Assembly (NCBI GenBank): GCA_964492185.1
Contig: CAZBJH010000055.1
Span: 1 to 21,269 of the forward strand
Direction: 5' to 3'
Length of the DNA: 21,269 bases
Source: JAFGSZ01 sp964492185
Lineage (GTDB): Bacteria > Bacteroidota > Bacteroidia > Bacteroidales > UBA10428
Positions 1-7,541 of the stretch are shown piece by piece. The position numbers were made by a program, and so were the translations under genes. The notes beneath the pieces were generated by a model. It was given only the letters and a program-made list of their open reading frames with translations. It was not told the origin of the DNA and ran no database searches. The first letter of the stretch is position 1. Each line of letters starts with the position of its first letter.

Positions 1-1
1 G

Positions 2-118
2 GATTTAAAATGTGAGCAGCAACGCGGATATCGGACATTATGGACAAACACTAAACAGCCATATTTTACGTTACTGTATATTATCAGGATTTATTGTAAA
101 TTTGGACTGATAAATTAA
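2..118 (+). other. Open frame at window start, possible 3' end of an upstream gene
   Basis: Frame 2 stays open from the first base to a TAA at 116-118 (38 codons), reading through residues such as KCEQQRGY and YIIRIYCKFG. I recognise no family in it. It overlaps a Bacteroidota-type -7 element at 97-104, so it may be chance. The alternative frame 1 stops at 13-15. Nothing firm can be said about this stretch. Confidence 0.15.
97..104 (+). promoter_or_regulatory. Candidate -7 promoter element (TAAATTTG)
   Basis: TAAATTTG matches the Bacteroidota housekeeping -7 consensus TAnnTTTG and sits 20 nt before the ATG at 124. No clear TTG lies at the expected -33 spacing; the best is a TTACTG at 71-76. 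It would drive the envelope run that starts at 124. Confidence 0.4.
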
Positions 119-123
119 ATGCT

Positions 124-537
124 ATGAACCTTTTCAGATTAATGTTATTTATGCTGCCGGCATTCTGTCTGTTTGTTGCATGTGAAAAAGATGACATAAC
201 AGATGAGAGTGAATTGATGATCACTGTTGAAGACTCCGGATTCTTAACGGAAGAGCTTTCAACAGGAATTACAGATCTGTCATCTGAAGAAGAACCGCTT
301 ATTTATCCCAATCCCTTTAAAACCAACTGCTACCTTCTGATCCCTGAATATACCGGACGGATGGTAAAGGTGATCATTTCAGATGATACCGGTAAGTTTA
401 AAGTAATCAGGGATAGCAGGAACCAGGGAGAAGAAACTATCACCCTCAAATTCAGTAAAGTACCCGCGGGAAACTATCTTTGCGATGTACAGATAGATGA
501 AATGGTTTTCAGGTATGAATTGCTTAAAATTGAATAA
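124..537 (+). CDS. Small lipoprotein with T9SS sorting-domain-like C-terminus
   Basis: The protein has 137 residues. Residues 1-19 form a hydrophobic signal peptide ending in a lipobox-like FVAC, so Cys20 would be lipidated. An acidic linker follows (about 21-58). From residue 61 the sequence is YPNPF followed by a beta-rich stretch with a VPAGNYLCDV turn near residues 113-122. This is the hallmark of the Por secretion (type A) C-terminal domain of type IX cargo, although the very C-terminus (YELLKIE) lacks a typical basic end. No catalytic domain is present: the protein is anchor plus domain. It is the first gene of a tight run, with the barrel gene starting 4 nt after it, which suggests a joint role at the outer membrane. 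The lipobox and the motif are seen; secretion through T9SS is inferred and doubtful for a lipoprotein. The specific function is unknown. Confidence 0.75.
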   Translation: MNLFRLMLFMLPAFCLFVACEKDDITDESELMITVEDSGFLTEELSTGITDLSSEEEPLIYPNPFKTNCYLLIPEYTGRMVKVIISDDTGKFKVIRDSRNQGEETITLKFSKVPAGNYLCDVQIDEMVFRYELLKIE

Positions 538-541
538 ATAA

Positions 542-1192
542 ATGCGCTTAAGAGTATTACATATTTTTATTTTATTCCTTTTATCTATACCTGTAATAAT
601 AAATGCACAGGAATTAAAATACGGATTGACCCTGGGCAGTAATCTTAGCCTGGTAAATGTGCGATCCGAATATACCCTGCCCGATGATTATCATTACAGT
701 CCGTTGCCGGGAATAAATTTTGGTTTCGTTTCCACTATGAATATCAGCGATCATTTAAAACTGAACGGAGGTGTTGTTTTTTATGCTATCCGCAGCCGCG
801 GCAACAATACTGTTTATTACCGGAATGAGCTGGGACAGGAAACAAAAAAAATATCGAAAATCAATATAACCAACAACTACATACAGATAAAATTCAATCC
901 CGTTCTTCTAATCACTGAAATGATCCATATCGGAACAGGGCTTAATATGAATGTAATGATTAATTCGAAAACCAAATTCATCGATTACTCAACCAATCTT
1001 AGGTTAGCAAATTACCACTACGACCCGATCTGTGTTTATGTTCCTGTTTTCATTAGCATTGAAACCAATTACCTGACCTTCAACATTGGTTTTAACAAAG
1101 CCCTGGGCAGCAGGATCAAAGACCAAAGCAGCCTGATAAATGAAATTGATAATCACCTGTATCTTGAGATGAATTATTTCTTCAATAAATAA
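542..1192 (+). CDS. PorT-family outer-membrane beta-barrel protein
   Basis: The protein has 216 residues. Residues 1-22 form a signal peptide with probable cleavage after INA (NA|QE). The mature part begins with GLTLGSNLSLVNV, the glycine-rich first strand typical of the PorT/OMP_b-brl_2 barrels of Bacteroidota, and continues as alternating polar/hydrophobic strands to a C-terminus rich in aromatics (YLEMNYFF). Length fits an eight-stranded barrel. It starts 4 nt after the preceding lipoprotein and ends 7 nt before the SH3 lipoprotein, so all three are probably one transcript. The true PorT is a T9SS component, but this broad family also includes many barrels of unknown role, so I do not assign porT. 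The fold is well supported; the function is not. Confidence 0.75.
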   Translation: MRLRVLHIFILFLLSIPVIINAQELKYGLTLGSNLSLVNVRSEYTLPDDYHYSPLPGINFGFVSTMNISDHLKLNGGVVFYAIRSRGNNTVYYRNELGQETKKISKINITNNYIQIKFNPVLLITEMIHIGTGLNMNVMINSKTKFIDYSTNLRLANYHYDPICVYVPVFISIETNYLTFNIGFNKALGSRIKDQSSLINEIDNHLYLEMNYFFNK

Positions 1193-1199
1193 ACAAAAT

Positions 1200-1925
1200 A
1201 TGTTACTCCGCCATTATTCTAATCTGATTCTGCTACTTATCATTATTTTTAGTTATTCAACATCGTGTAAAAATCATGAAACGGATGAAAATGTCCAGCT
1301 GCCTCCACATACGACAAAAAAACAGATGCCAGCTGTCTGTATTTGGGACGGGATAAATATACGCGAAGCACCAACACTGAATTCACGGGCATTTTCCAAC
1401 TTAAGCCTGGGTGAATCGGTTACCTTTCTCGGCATATCAAAAGAGGATTCAGTAAAGAAAGGCCTCATATATGATCACATAGAGCTTTCAGACGGAACAA
1501 CCGGCTGGGTCGCTGAATGGGCATTGGTGAAGGATGCCCGGACAGCAGTTGTAACTGACACCACTTCAATTTATAAACGGCCTGATTTGCTGACATTCAC
1601 TGCTCAGCATTTTAATCCAATGAATATTATTGCCATAAATAATAAGAAAGACCAGTGGATAAAAGTAACCGGTGAACGCAAAAGACTGTATGGCTGGATT
1701 GAAATGAACAACGTATCGTCCGATAAAACAGACATTGCTTTGGCATTGCTAACGACCCGGAAACTAAAAAACAAAAAAGATCAACCTGTTTATGAAATTA
1801 TCGATGATATTTTGAAAAATAATCCTTATCCGGCTTCGTTATTCGTTGAAACGCTAAAACATTTCTCCAGAAAAGAAAAGGAAAATGCCAGGCTTGAGGA
1901 AAAAGACAAGCATTCCCGGGACTAA
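1200..1925 (+). CDS. Lipoprotein with two SH3-like domains
   Basis: The protein has 241 residues. Its signal peptide ends in a lipobox-like STSC, with Cys23 as the predicted lipidated residue. Residues about 45-110 form a bacterial SH3 domain: the opening INIREAPTLNSRAF is the usual SH3b signature and TGWVAEWAL is its closing strand. A second, weaker SH3-like repeat covers about 113-172, with TTSIYKRPD at its start and YGWIEMNNV at its end. A charged Lys/Glu-rich tail follows. SH3b domains commonly bind peptidoglycan or mediate protein contacts in the periplasm. The gene lies 7 nt after a barrel gene and 39 nt before a class A PBP, which fits a cell-wall or envelope role. No hydrolase domain is attached. 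The domain call is firm and the role is inferred. Confidence 0.75.
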   Translation: MLLRHYSNLILLLIIIFSYSTSCKNHETDENVQLPPHTTKKQMPAVCIWDGINIREAPTLNSRAFSNLSLGESVTFLGISKEDSVKKGLIYDHIELSDGTTGWVAEWALVKDARTAVVTDTTSIYKRPDLLTFTAQHFNPMNIIAINNKKDQWIKVTGERKRLYGWIEMNNVSSDKTDIALALLTTRKLKNKKDQPVYEIIDDILKNNPYPASLFVETLKHFSRKEKENARLEEKDKHSRD

Positions 1926-1964
1926 GTATTTTATCCCCATATGATCTGAATTTTATATTCCCGA

Positions 1965-4280
1965 ATGGTCAAAAAAATAAAAAAAGTAATAAAGCAGATC
2001 AACAAAAGAAGATTTCTCTTCATCTTCTTAAAAGCTTTAGTGGCTTTCATTATACTAGTGGGGATATTATTTTTTTTGGTGTACACTGGATTATTTGGAA
2101 CCCTCCCCACGAAGACCGGGCTGAAACATATTCAAAACTACGTTGCCTCTGAAGTTTATTCTGATGAAGGCAAACTCCTTGGCCGGTATTATCTGCAAAA
2201 CAGGACAACAATTTCTTATGAACAAATACCCGAATTTTTCATTCATGCCCTGATTGCTACTGAAGATGTACGATTTATGAAACATAAAGGTATTGACTGG
2301 AGGAGCATGCCGCGGGTACTTTTCAAAACAGTATTACTTAGGGACGAAAATTCAGGCGGTGGCAGTACAATTACACAACAGCTGGCAAAAAATCTGTATC
2401 CAAGAAAAGATTACTGGATCATAACTGTTCCGGTAGCTAAATTTCGTGAAATGATCATTGCCCGGCGCATTGAAAAGGCATATAGTAAAAAGGAAATACT
2501 TGAATTGTATTTAAATACTGTTTCATTTGGTGAAAACACGTATGGCATAGAGACGGCTGCAACCCGTTTCTTTAATAAAAATGTTCAGGATCTGAAAATA
2601 GAAGAATCTGCCGTGCTGGTCGGAATGCTGAAAGCAACTGATTATTATAATCCGAAAAAGCATTATGACAGGGCCCTGGCAAGGAGAAATGTGGTATTGA
2701 ACCAAATGGTAAAATATCATTTGCTCGATACTGTTGAGGTCAGTGTATCAACAGCGTCACCTATCAAGCTGGATTATGTCCGGTATTCACATTATGAGGG
2801 CCCTGCACCCTATTTTCGTGAACAACTCCGGTTAAAACTGGAAAGCTTTCTTGATGAATACAATAAACAAAACAACACAAACTATAATTTATATACCGAC
2901 GGACTAAAAATATATACTTCTCTGAATTATGATCTTCAACTCTATGCCGAGCAAGCTGTGTATGAAAATATGGCACGCCTGCAAAAGCTATTTGACAGGC
3001 ACTGGAAGACACGTGATCCATGGGGAAGAAATACGAATATCATTCTTAATGAGCTAAAGAAAACAAAACGGTATAAGCAGCTTGCAAGCCAGGGAATGAA
3101 TGAGGATGAAATTATGACGCATCTTTCTGCACCTGTTAAAACAGAAATTTTTTCCTGGGAAGGAAGTAATATACAGGAAATGAGTCCGTTGGATTCAGTG
3201 AAATATTATCAGAGGTTCCTTCATGCAGGTTTGCTTTCCATGGAGGCAAAAACTGGATTGATCCGGGCATGGGTCGGTGGTATCAATCATAAATATTTTC
3301 AATATGACCATGTAACTTCAAAACGGCAAGCTGGCTCTGTTTTTAAACCTTTTATTTATGCGGCAGCGCTTGAAAACGGAGCTGATCCCTGTGATTTTTT
3401 CCCAAATGACAGTGTAGTCTACGAAGATTATAATAACTGGATACCCCGGAATGCCGACAGACAATACGGAGGATATTATTCATTGAAAGGGGGATTGACA
3501 CAATCCGTAAACACCGTGAGTGTTCATCTGCTTATGAAAACAGGATTTGATGAAACAAGCAAACTTGCCTCAGAAATGGGGATCCGTTCCGACCTGCCAA
3601 AAGTTCCTTCCCTGGCATTGGGTGCAGCTGAAGTATCCCTGTATGATATTGTAAAGGCTTATGCAATTTTTCTAAATAGGGGAAACAAGGTCCAACCCCT
3701 TTATCTGAGGATGATAAAAGATAAATATGACAATATCCTTTATTCAAATTCCCTATCCGCGAACAGCACAAGGATCATTCAACAGGAAACAGCCGATATT
3801 ATGGTAGCCTTGCTGGAAAATGTAGTGAACAATGGTACTGCTTCAAGTCTGCGAACAGTATATGGTTTTACAAATGAGCTGGCTGGAAAAACAGGAACAA
3901 CGCAAAATCATTCGGATGGATGGTTCATTGGATTCACTCCCGATCTGATTACCGGAGTATGGGTTGGCGGAGAAAATCCCATTATCCGCTTCCGTTCACT
4001 GGCATTAGGACAGGGTTCAGCAACTGCTTTGCCATTATGGGCAAATTTTATGAACAAAATCTATGGTGATCAGGTCTACAGGCATTCGAGGCAGTCAGCC
4101 TTTCAATTACCGGAAAATATCATGGAAAAACTCGATTGTGAAGAATTTTCAGAAACAGAACCAGATTTTCTTGATAAAATCTTTAAAAAAAGCGACAAAT
4201 CAATTATTGAGATCATCAAAAATATATTCAGAAGAAAAGATAAAAATGATAATAACATAAATAATAACGATGACAAATAA
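1965..4280 (+). CDS. Class A penicillin-binding protein (PBP1A-type)
   Basis: This bifunctional peptidoglycan synthase polymerises lipid II glycan chains and cross-links stem peptides outside the inner membrane. The 771 residues show a basic cytoplasmic N-terminus and one membrane anchor at about 18-43. The glycosyltransferase domain (GT51) has EDVRFMKHKGID with catalytic Glu100 and the GGGSTITQQLAKN motif at 131-143. The transpeptidase domain has SVFK with nucleophile Ser458 and Lys461, SVN at 514-516 and KTGT at 642-645. A Lys/Asn-rich C-terminal tail ends the protein. All catalytic motifs are intact and the length is typical for the family. It follows the SH3 lipoprotein by 39 nt and may share its transcript. 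I give no symbol because Bacteroidota carry several class A PBPs and the paralogue cannot be told apart here. Confidence 0.95.
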   Translation: MVKKIKKVIKQINKRRFLFIFLKALVAFIILVGILFFLVYTGLFGTLPTKTGLKHIQNYVASEVYSDEGKLLGRYYLQNRTTISYEQIPEFFIHALIATEDVRFMKHKGIDWRSMPRVLFKTVLLRDENSGGGSTITQQLAKNLYPRKDYWIITVPVAKFREMIIARRIEKAYSKKEILELYLNTVSFGENTYGIETAATRFFNKNVQDLKIEESAVLVGMLKATDYYNPKKHYDRALARRNVVLNQMVKYHLLDTVEVSVSTASPIKLDYVRYSHYEGPAPYFREQLRLKLESFLDEYNKQNNTNYNLYTDGLKIYTSLNYDLQLYAEQAVYENMARLQKLFDRHWKTRDPWGRNTNIILNELKKTKRYKQLASQGMNEDEIMTHLSAPVKTEIFSWEGSNIQEMSPLDSVKYYQRFLHAGLLSMEAKTGLIRAWVGGINHKYFQYDHVTSKRQAGSVFKPFIYAAALENGADPCDFFPNDSVVYEDYNNWIPRNADRQYGGYYSLKGGLTQSVNTVSVHLLMKTGFDETSKLASEMGIRSDLPKVPSLALGAAEVSLYDIVKAYAIFLNRGNKVQPLYLRMIKDKYDNILYSNSLSANSTRIIQQETADIMVALLENVVNNGTASSLRTVYGFTNELAGKTGTTQNHSDGWFIGFTPDLITGVWVGGENPIIRFRSLALGQGSATALPLWANFMNKIYGDQVYRHSRQSAFQLPENIMEKLDCEEFSETEPDFLDKIFKKSDKSIIEIIKNIFRRKDKNDNNINNNDDK

Positions 4281-4374
4281 TTAATACTCCGGAAAAATCC
4301 GTTAATTTTATAAAGAGCATATATTATTGATCTAACATGTATGAGTCATAAAGACTAAAACATTAAACTCTATT

Positions 4375-4749
4375 ATGCGAAAAATCAAGATCATTGCAAA
4401 TGGCCAGGCATATTTTGCAGAGCTTTATGAAACGCCAACCGCCAATGAGATATACCATTCCCTGCCGTTATCAGCACCGGTGAGCACCTGGGGGGAAGAG
4501 CTTTATTTTTCTCTTCATGTCAAAATGCGGCTTGAACCTGATGCGCGTGAATTGGTGGAACACGGAGACCTGGGATACTGGCCGGTTGGAAGTGCCTTTT
4601 GTATATTTTTCGGCCCTACACCTGTAAGTACGGGCGAACAACCCCAAGCCGCCAGTCCGGTAAATGTATTCGGGAAAATGAAAGGTGATTATTCTTTATT
4701 GCGTGAAGTCCGCCCGGGTGTAAATGTTATTGTTGACGCGGCTGAATAA
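4375..4749 (+). CDS. Cyclophilin-like fold protein (TM1367/DUF369 type)
   Basis: The protein has 124 residues and no signal peptide, so it is probably cytoplasmic. The pattern of an N-terminal strand (MRKIKIIANG), the central WGEELYFSLHV, the GDLGYWPVGSAFCIFFGPTP block and the late NVFGKMKGD fits the small cyclophilin-like family known from the TM1367 structure. These proteins keep the cyclophilin barrel but generally lack the full prolyl-isomerase active site, and their role is not established. The gene stands alone: 94 nt separate it from the PBP gene, and the SGNH remnant begins just after it. The start is the only ATG consistent with the family's first strand. The family call is fairly secure; the function is unknown. 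Confidence 0.75.
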   Translation: MRKIKIIANGQAYFAELYETPTANEIYHSLPLSAPVSTWGEELYFSLHVKMRLEPDARELVEHGDLGYWPVGSAFCIFFGPTPVSTGEQPQAASPVNVFGKMKGDYSLLREVRPGVNVIVDAAE

Positions 4750-4813
4750 ATACTTTTTTTTAATAACTGCAATTTCAATTACTTTACAGTTGGATGAACC
4801 ATATTATCATGTT

Positions 4814-5202
4814 ATGAAAAACCTGTCCGGAATTATCGGAATAATGATCATACTTTGTTTTCTTTCATGTGAAGACCGCAAAGCAGAATACATACTTGCT
4901 ATAGTAGACTCTCATGGCGCCATTGAGCAAGGATGGGTCGACCAGTTAAGGGAACTACGTCCAAATGACTCAATACTAAATTATTGCATCAGCGGCAATA
5001 CCATTGGATTTGACAATCTTAACCGTGATACATTAAATACAATTAAAAACATTAATAAATATATAAACAAGGCTGTAACATCATCAACGTTCATCATCCC
5101 CTATCGAACAAATTCACATCAATTACTGTTGATGTTATTCATCTGAATGAAAAAGGGTACAGAATGATGGCCGGTATCATAAACAAAGAACTATCTGAAT
5201 AG
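4814..5202 (+). pseudogene. Decayed SGNH/GDSL-hydrolase lipoprotein (internal deletion, frameshift)
   Basis: The start at 4814 gives a lipoprotein signal peptide with FLSC (Cys19), then ILAIVDSHG, WVDQLRELRPND and ISGNTIGFDN, which correspond to SGNH block I and block II. The central block with the expected GTND motif is missing. After about 5080 the homologous reading moves to another frame: NVHHPLSNKF, then TVDVIHLNEKGYRMMAGII, ending at TAG 5200-5202. That second part is the C-terminal SGNH block, whose D-x-x-H gives the catalytic Asp and His. The original frame stops at 5146. Block I also reads VDSH where GDSH is expected. The sequence therefore looks like the two ends of one esterase/lipase-type gene joined by an internal deletion. 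It could in principle be an assembly error. Function is lost if the reading is correct. Confidence 0.65.
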
Positions 5203-5278
5203 ATCCACCCGTTCCCACGCGTATTTTAATAATTGTAAAAACACCAGGTGACTGCTATAACCTAAAAATAAAATTGCG

Positions 5279-5446
5279 ATGGTAACTTACCACTGTTTTA
5301 ATAAAACGAATATTTTAAGTCCGGTTATCCTGACCGTTATATTGTTCCTGTCAACATTCAAACCGGTATCCGGGCAGGATAAATTACAGGAAGATGTCCT
5401 TTATATCTATGCAGGGTCTGTTGAAAAAACACTGAGATCATATTAA
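5279..5446 (+). CDS. Short exported peptide, possible gene remnant
   Basis: This is a 55-codon frame starting ATGGTAACTTACCAC. The peptide has a clear signal sequence (about 13-32, SPVILTVILFLSTF then PVSGQ) with probable cleavage after VSG or at SGQ, leaving about 23 residues beginning QDKLQEDVLYIY. Such a short mature part is typical neither of a known peptide family nor of a leader. Because the neighbouring SGNH gene is deleted internally, this may be the 5' end of a larger secreted protein that was truncated. The nuclease gene starts 33 nt downstream. I recognise no family. Confidence 0.35.
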   Translation: MVTYHCFNKTNILSPVILTVILFLSTFKPVSGQDKLQEDVLYIYAGSVEKTLRSY

Positions 5447-5479
5447 AAGTAACCTGATCCGAATTCGTATTTTTACCGT

Positions 5480-6853
5480 ATGTATGCCATTATTGATATA
5501 GAAACTACAGGTGGAAATGCAACCAGTGATAAGATCACTGAAATAGCCATCTACATTCATGATGGTGAAAAGATAGTGGATGAGTTCGTTTCACTTATCA
5601 ATCCGGAAAGAAAAATCCCGTATCATATAACAAATCTCACTGGCATCACCGACGGGATGGTGGCAAATGCACCCAAATTTTATGATGTTGCCAGGAAAAT
5701 TGTTGAACTAACCGAAGGAAATACATTTGTTGCACATAATTCCAATTTTGATTACAGTTTTGTTAAAAGTGAATTCCAACGGTTGGGATATCAATATAAA
5801 CGTGATCAGCTATGTACAGTCAGGCTCAGCCGAAAGCTTATCCCCGGGTTACGTTCATACAGCCTCGGCAAACTTTGTAATGAGCTGGGGATAAGCATAA
5901 ACGGCAGGCACCGTGCCGCCGGTGATGCCTTTGCCACAGCAAAGTTGTTTGATATCCTTATCGGCCTTAACAGGATAAATGGTTCCTCCTTTCTGGAAAT
6001 CCCGGGTATTAACGACAAAGATATCCACCCTAAGCTAAATAAGGCACTTTTTAAAACCCTGCCTGAAGAGCCGGGAACTTATTATTTTTTTAATGAAGAC
6101 AATGACCTGATCTATATCGGCAAAAGCAAAAATATCAGGCACCGCGTATTGCAGCATTTTAATAATAACACTACCCGGCGTGCTATTGAGATGAGGCAAA
6201 ACATTGCAGATATCGGTTATGAAAAAACCGGCAGTGAACTGATAGCCCTCCTGAAAGAATCGGAAGATATCAAATCACTAAAACCGCGTTATAACCGGTT
6301 ACAGAGAAGAACCCTGTACCAGTACGGACTGTATTACTATTATGATAAAAAAGGATACCTCCGGTTTGTGCCCGACAGAATTTCCGGGAGAAACGAAGCT
6401 CCGCTCATTACCTTTACGTCAAAAAAGCAGGCTGTTCAAAATATAAATCATCTGATCGAAGAATATCATTTGTGTCAGAAACTTGCCGGTGTATATACAT
6501 CGTCCGGATCCTGTTTTCATCATGAAATAGGAGAATGCAACGGAGCCTGCGTGGGTAAAGAGCCTCCCGGACTTTATAATACCAGGGCAGAGGAAGTTGT
6601 CCGTTTATTTCAGTATGATACCGATAATTTTATTATCCTGGACAAAGGCAGGAATGAAAGCGAATATTGCGTTGTAAAAATTGATCATGGTTGTTACAAG
6701 GGATATGGCTATGTTGATTCCGATGCGATCGGACATGATCCCGGACTACTGCACGACTGCATCAAACAATCACCTGATAATAAAGACATACAGCAAATCA
6801 TTCGGAATTATCTCAGGAAAAACAAGGTGAAAAAAATCCTGCCCTATGATTAA
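5480..6853 (+). CDS. DEDDh exonuclease-GIY-YIG nuclease fusion protein
   Basis: The protein has 457 residues and is probably cytoplasmic. Residues 1-165 form a DnaQ/epsilon-type 3'-5' exonuclease: DIETTGG supplies Asp6 and Glu8, HNSNFDYSF supplies Asp91, and HRAAGDA supplies His144 and Asp149, so the DEDDh set is complete. Residues about 190-280 form a UvrC/Cho-type GIY-YIG endonuclease domain: PGTYYF, IYIGKSKNIRHRV with Arg220, and ALLKESEDIKSLKPRYN with the probable catalytic Glu260 and Asn272. The C-terminal third (280-457) has a Cys cluster near 345-358 (SCFHHEIGECNGAC) like that of UvrC-related proteins. It has no helix-hairpin-helix or UvrB-binding region that I can see. Such fusions are known in Bacteroidota and actinobacteria and are presumed to act in DNA repair. 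The gene lies about 690 bp before the repair operon, on the same strand but separated by a gene on the other strand. Confidence 0.9.
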   Translation: MYAIIDIETTGGNATSDKITEIAIYIHDGEKIVDEFVSLINPERKIPYHITNLTGITDGMVANAPKFYDVARKIVELTEGNTFVAHNSNFDYSFVKSEFQRLGYQYKRDQLCTVRLSRKLIPGLRSYSLGKLCNELGISINGRHRAAGDAFATAKLFDILIGLNRINGSSFLEIPGINDKDIHPKLNKALFKTLPEEPGTYYFFNEDNDLIYIGKSKNIRHRVLQHFNNNTTRRAIEMRQNIADIGYEKTGSELIALLKESEDIKSLKPRYNRLQRRTLYQYGLYYYYDKKGYLRFVPDRISGRNEAPLITFTSKKQAVQNINHLIEEYHLCQKLAGVYTSSGSCFHHEIGECNGACVGKEPPGLYNTRAEEVVRLFQYDTDNFIILDKGRNESEYCVVKIDHGCYKGYGYVDSDAIGHDPGLLHDCIKQSPDNKDIQQIIRNYLRKNKVKKILPYD

Positions 6854-6889
6854 ATGTCTTGCAGTCAAGTCAATAATTATGGTGCCTGC

Positions 6890-7156
6890 CTATAAAGCAT
6901 CATCCAGTTTCCGGTTTTGCTTTTTGGCATAAGCTCTTCCGTATTCATTATGTTTACGGGAATTTTTAATGATATAAGTCTGGTCCCACGGACAATCATC
7001 AGGGCCCAACTGAATGATCCTGGGTTCAGGATAATTTTTGTCAAAATAACTACCTGCATTCCGCCTGCTGCTTCTCTGTATGCCACAACCGGCAATACCA
7101 AATATAAAGAAAAAAACTATCGGAACATACAATTTGTTTCTGCTCATCTCTTTCAT
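6890..7156 (-). CDS. Small lipoprotein, unknown function
   Basis: The protein has 88 residues. The N-terminus (MKEMSRNKLY then VPIVFFFIFGIAGC) is a lipoprotein signal with Cys24 after IAG. The mature part has a PEPRIIQLGPDDCPWDQ block and ends in a Lys/Arg/Asn-rich helix. I recognise no family. It is convergent with the nuclease gene, 36 nt apart, and divergent from mutM, with 385 nt between the starts. An internal ATG three codons in (MSRNK) is an equally good start. A rival frame on the same strand (6877-7101) has no signal peptide and is less credible. Confidence 0.55.
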   Translation of the reverse strand: MKEMSRNKLYVPIVFFFIFGIAGCGIQRSSRRNAGSYFDKNYPEPRIIQLGPDDCPWDQTYIIKNSRKHNEYGRAYAKKQNRKLDDAL

Positions 7157-7541
7157 GCAACATTTTTTTATATGAATGCTAATTCTGATTAAAAGAAAAT
7201 CTATTGTTGAATAACATCATTTTGCATATAACTATTCAAAATTTAAGCCATTCTGATTTTGTTACCCGGGGAATTCATTTACCAGCTAAAGATCATCCAT
7301 AATTGTTCCATTTCCTTCCCAGGTGTAGAATTATTCTACACTTTTCATCAAGGTTTACCGAACTAAAAAAAATCCGGAATCCGCTTCATTTTATTGTTTC
7401 AAAAAAAATAAGCAGCTGTCACCCTTATATAGAGTGATCATGTAAATTTTCTGCTTTACAGTGCATGTTTCACATAATCCTATTCTGCAAAAGGATGTAT
7501 CCTGTTGGTATAAATATTGTCCTGGTAAGTAAAAAAACATT
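7157..7541. other. Divergent intergenic region upstream of the repair operon
   Basis: These 385 bp separate the small lipoprotein gene (-) from mutM (+). The one striking element is the 19-bp palindrome at 7323-7341. A TAAATTTT at about 7443-7450 resembles the Bacteroidota -7 element with one mismatch but has no convincing -33 partner. No coding potential consistent with its surroundings is seen; a - strand frame that runs across 7391-7840 overlaps mutM and is taken as a shadow. Confidence 0.5.
7323..7341. promoter_or_regulatory. Perfect 19-bp palindrome, candidate operator
   Basis: The sequence GTGTAGAAT-T-ATTCTACAC is a perfect 9-1-9 inverted repeat in the divergent region before mutM. Its 7-1-7 core (GTAGAAT-T-ATTCTAC) matches the PerR box half-site TTATAAT at 5 of 7 positions, so a Fur/PerR-type regulator is one candidate. 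On the + strand it is followed by CTTTTC, so an intrinsic terminator is the alternative. However, no + strand gene ends nearby (the closest is 470 bp upstream), which makes an operator more natural. The repeat is seen; the regulator is a guess. Confidence 0.5.

Noticed and set aside
4288..4301. Short CGGA-AAAA-TCCG hairpin after the PBP gene as a terminator
   Set aside because: The stem is only 4 bp and the T-run is interrupted; it is too weak to list.
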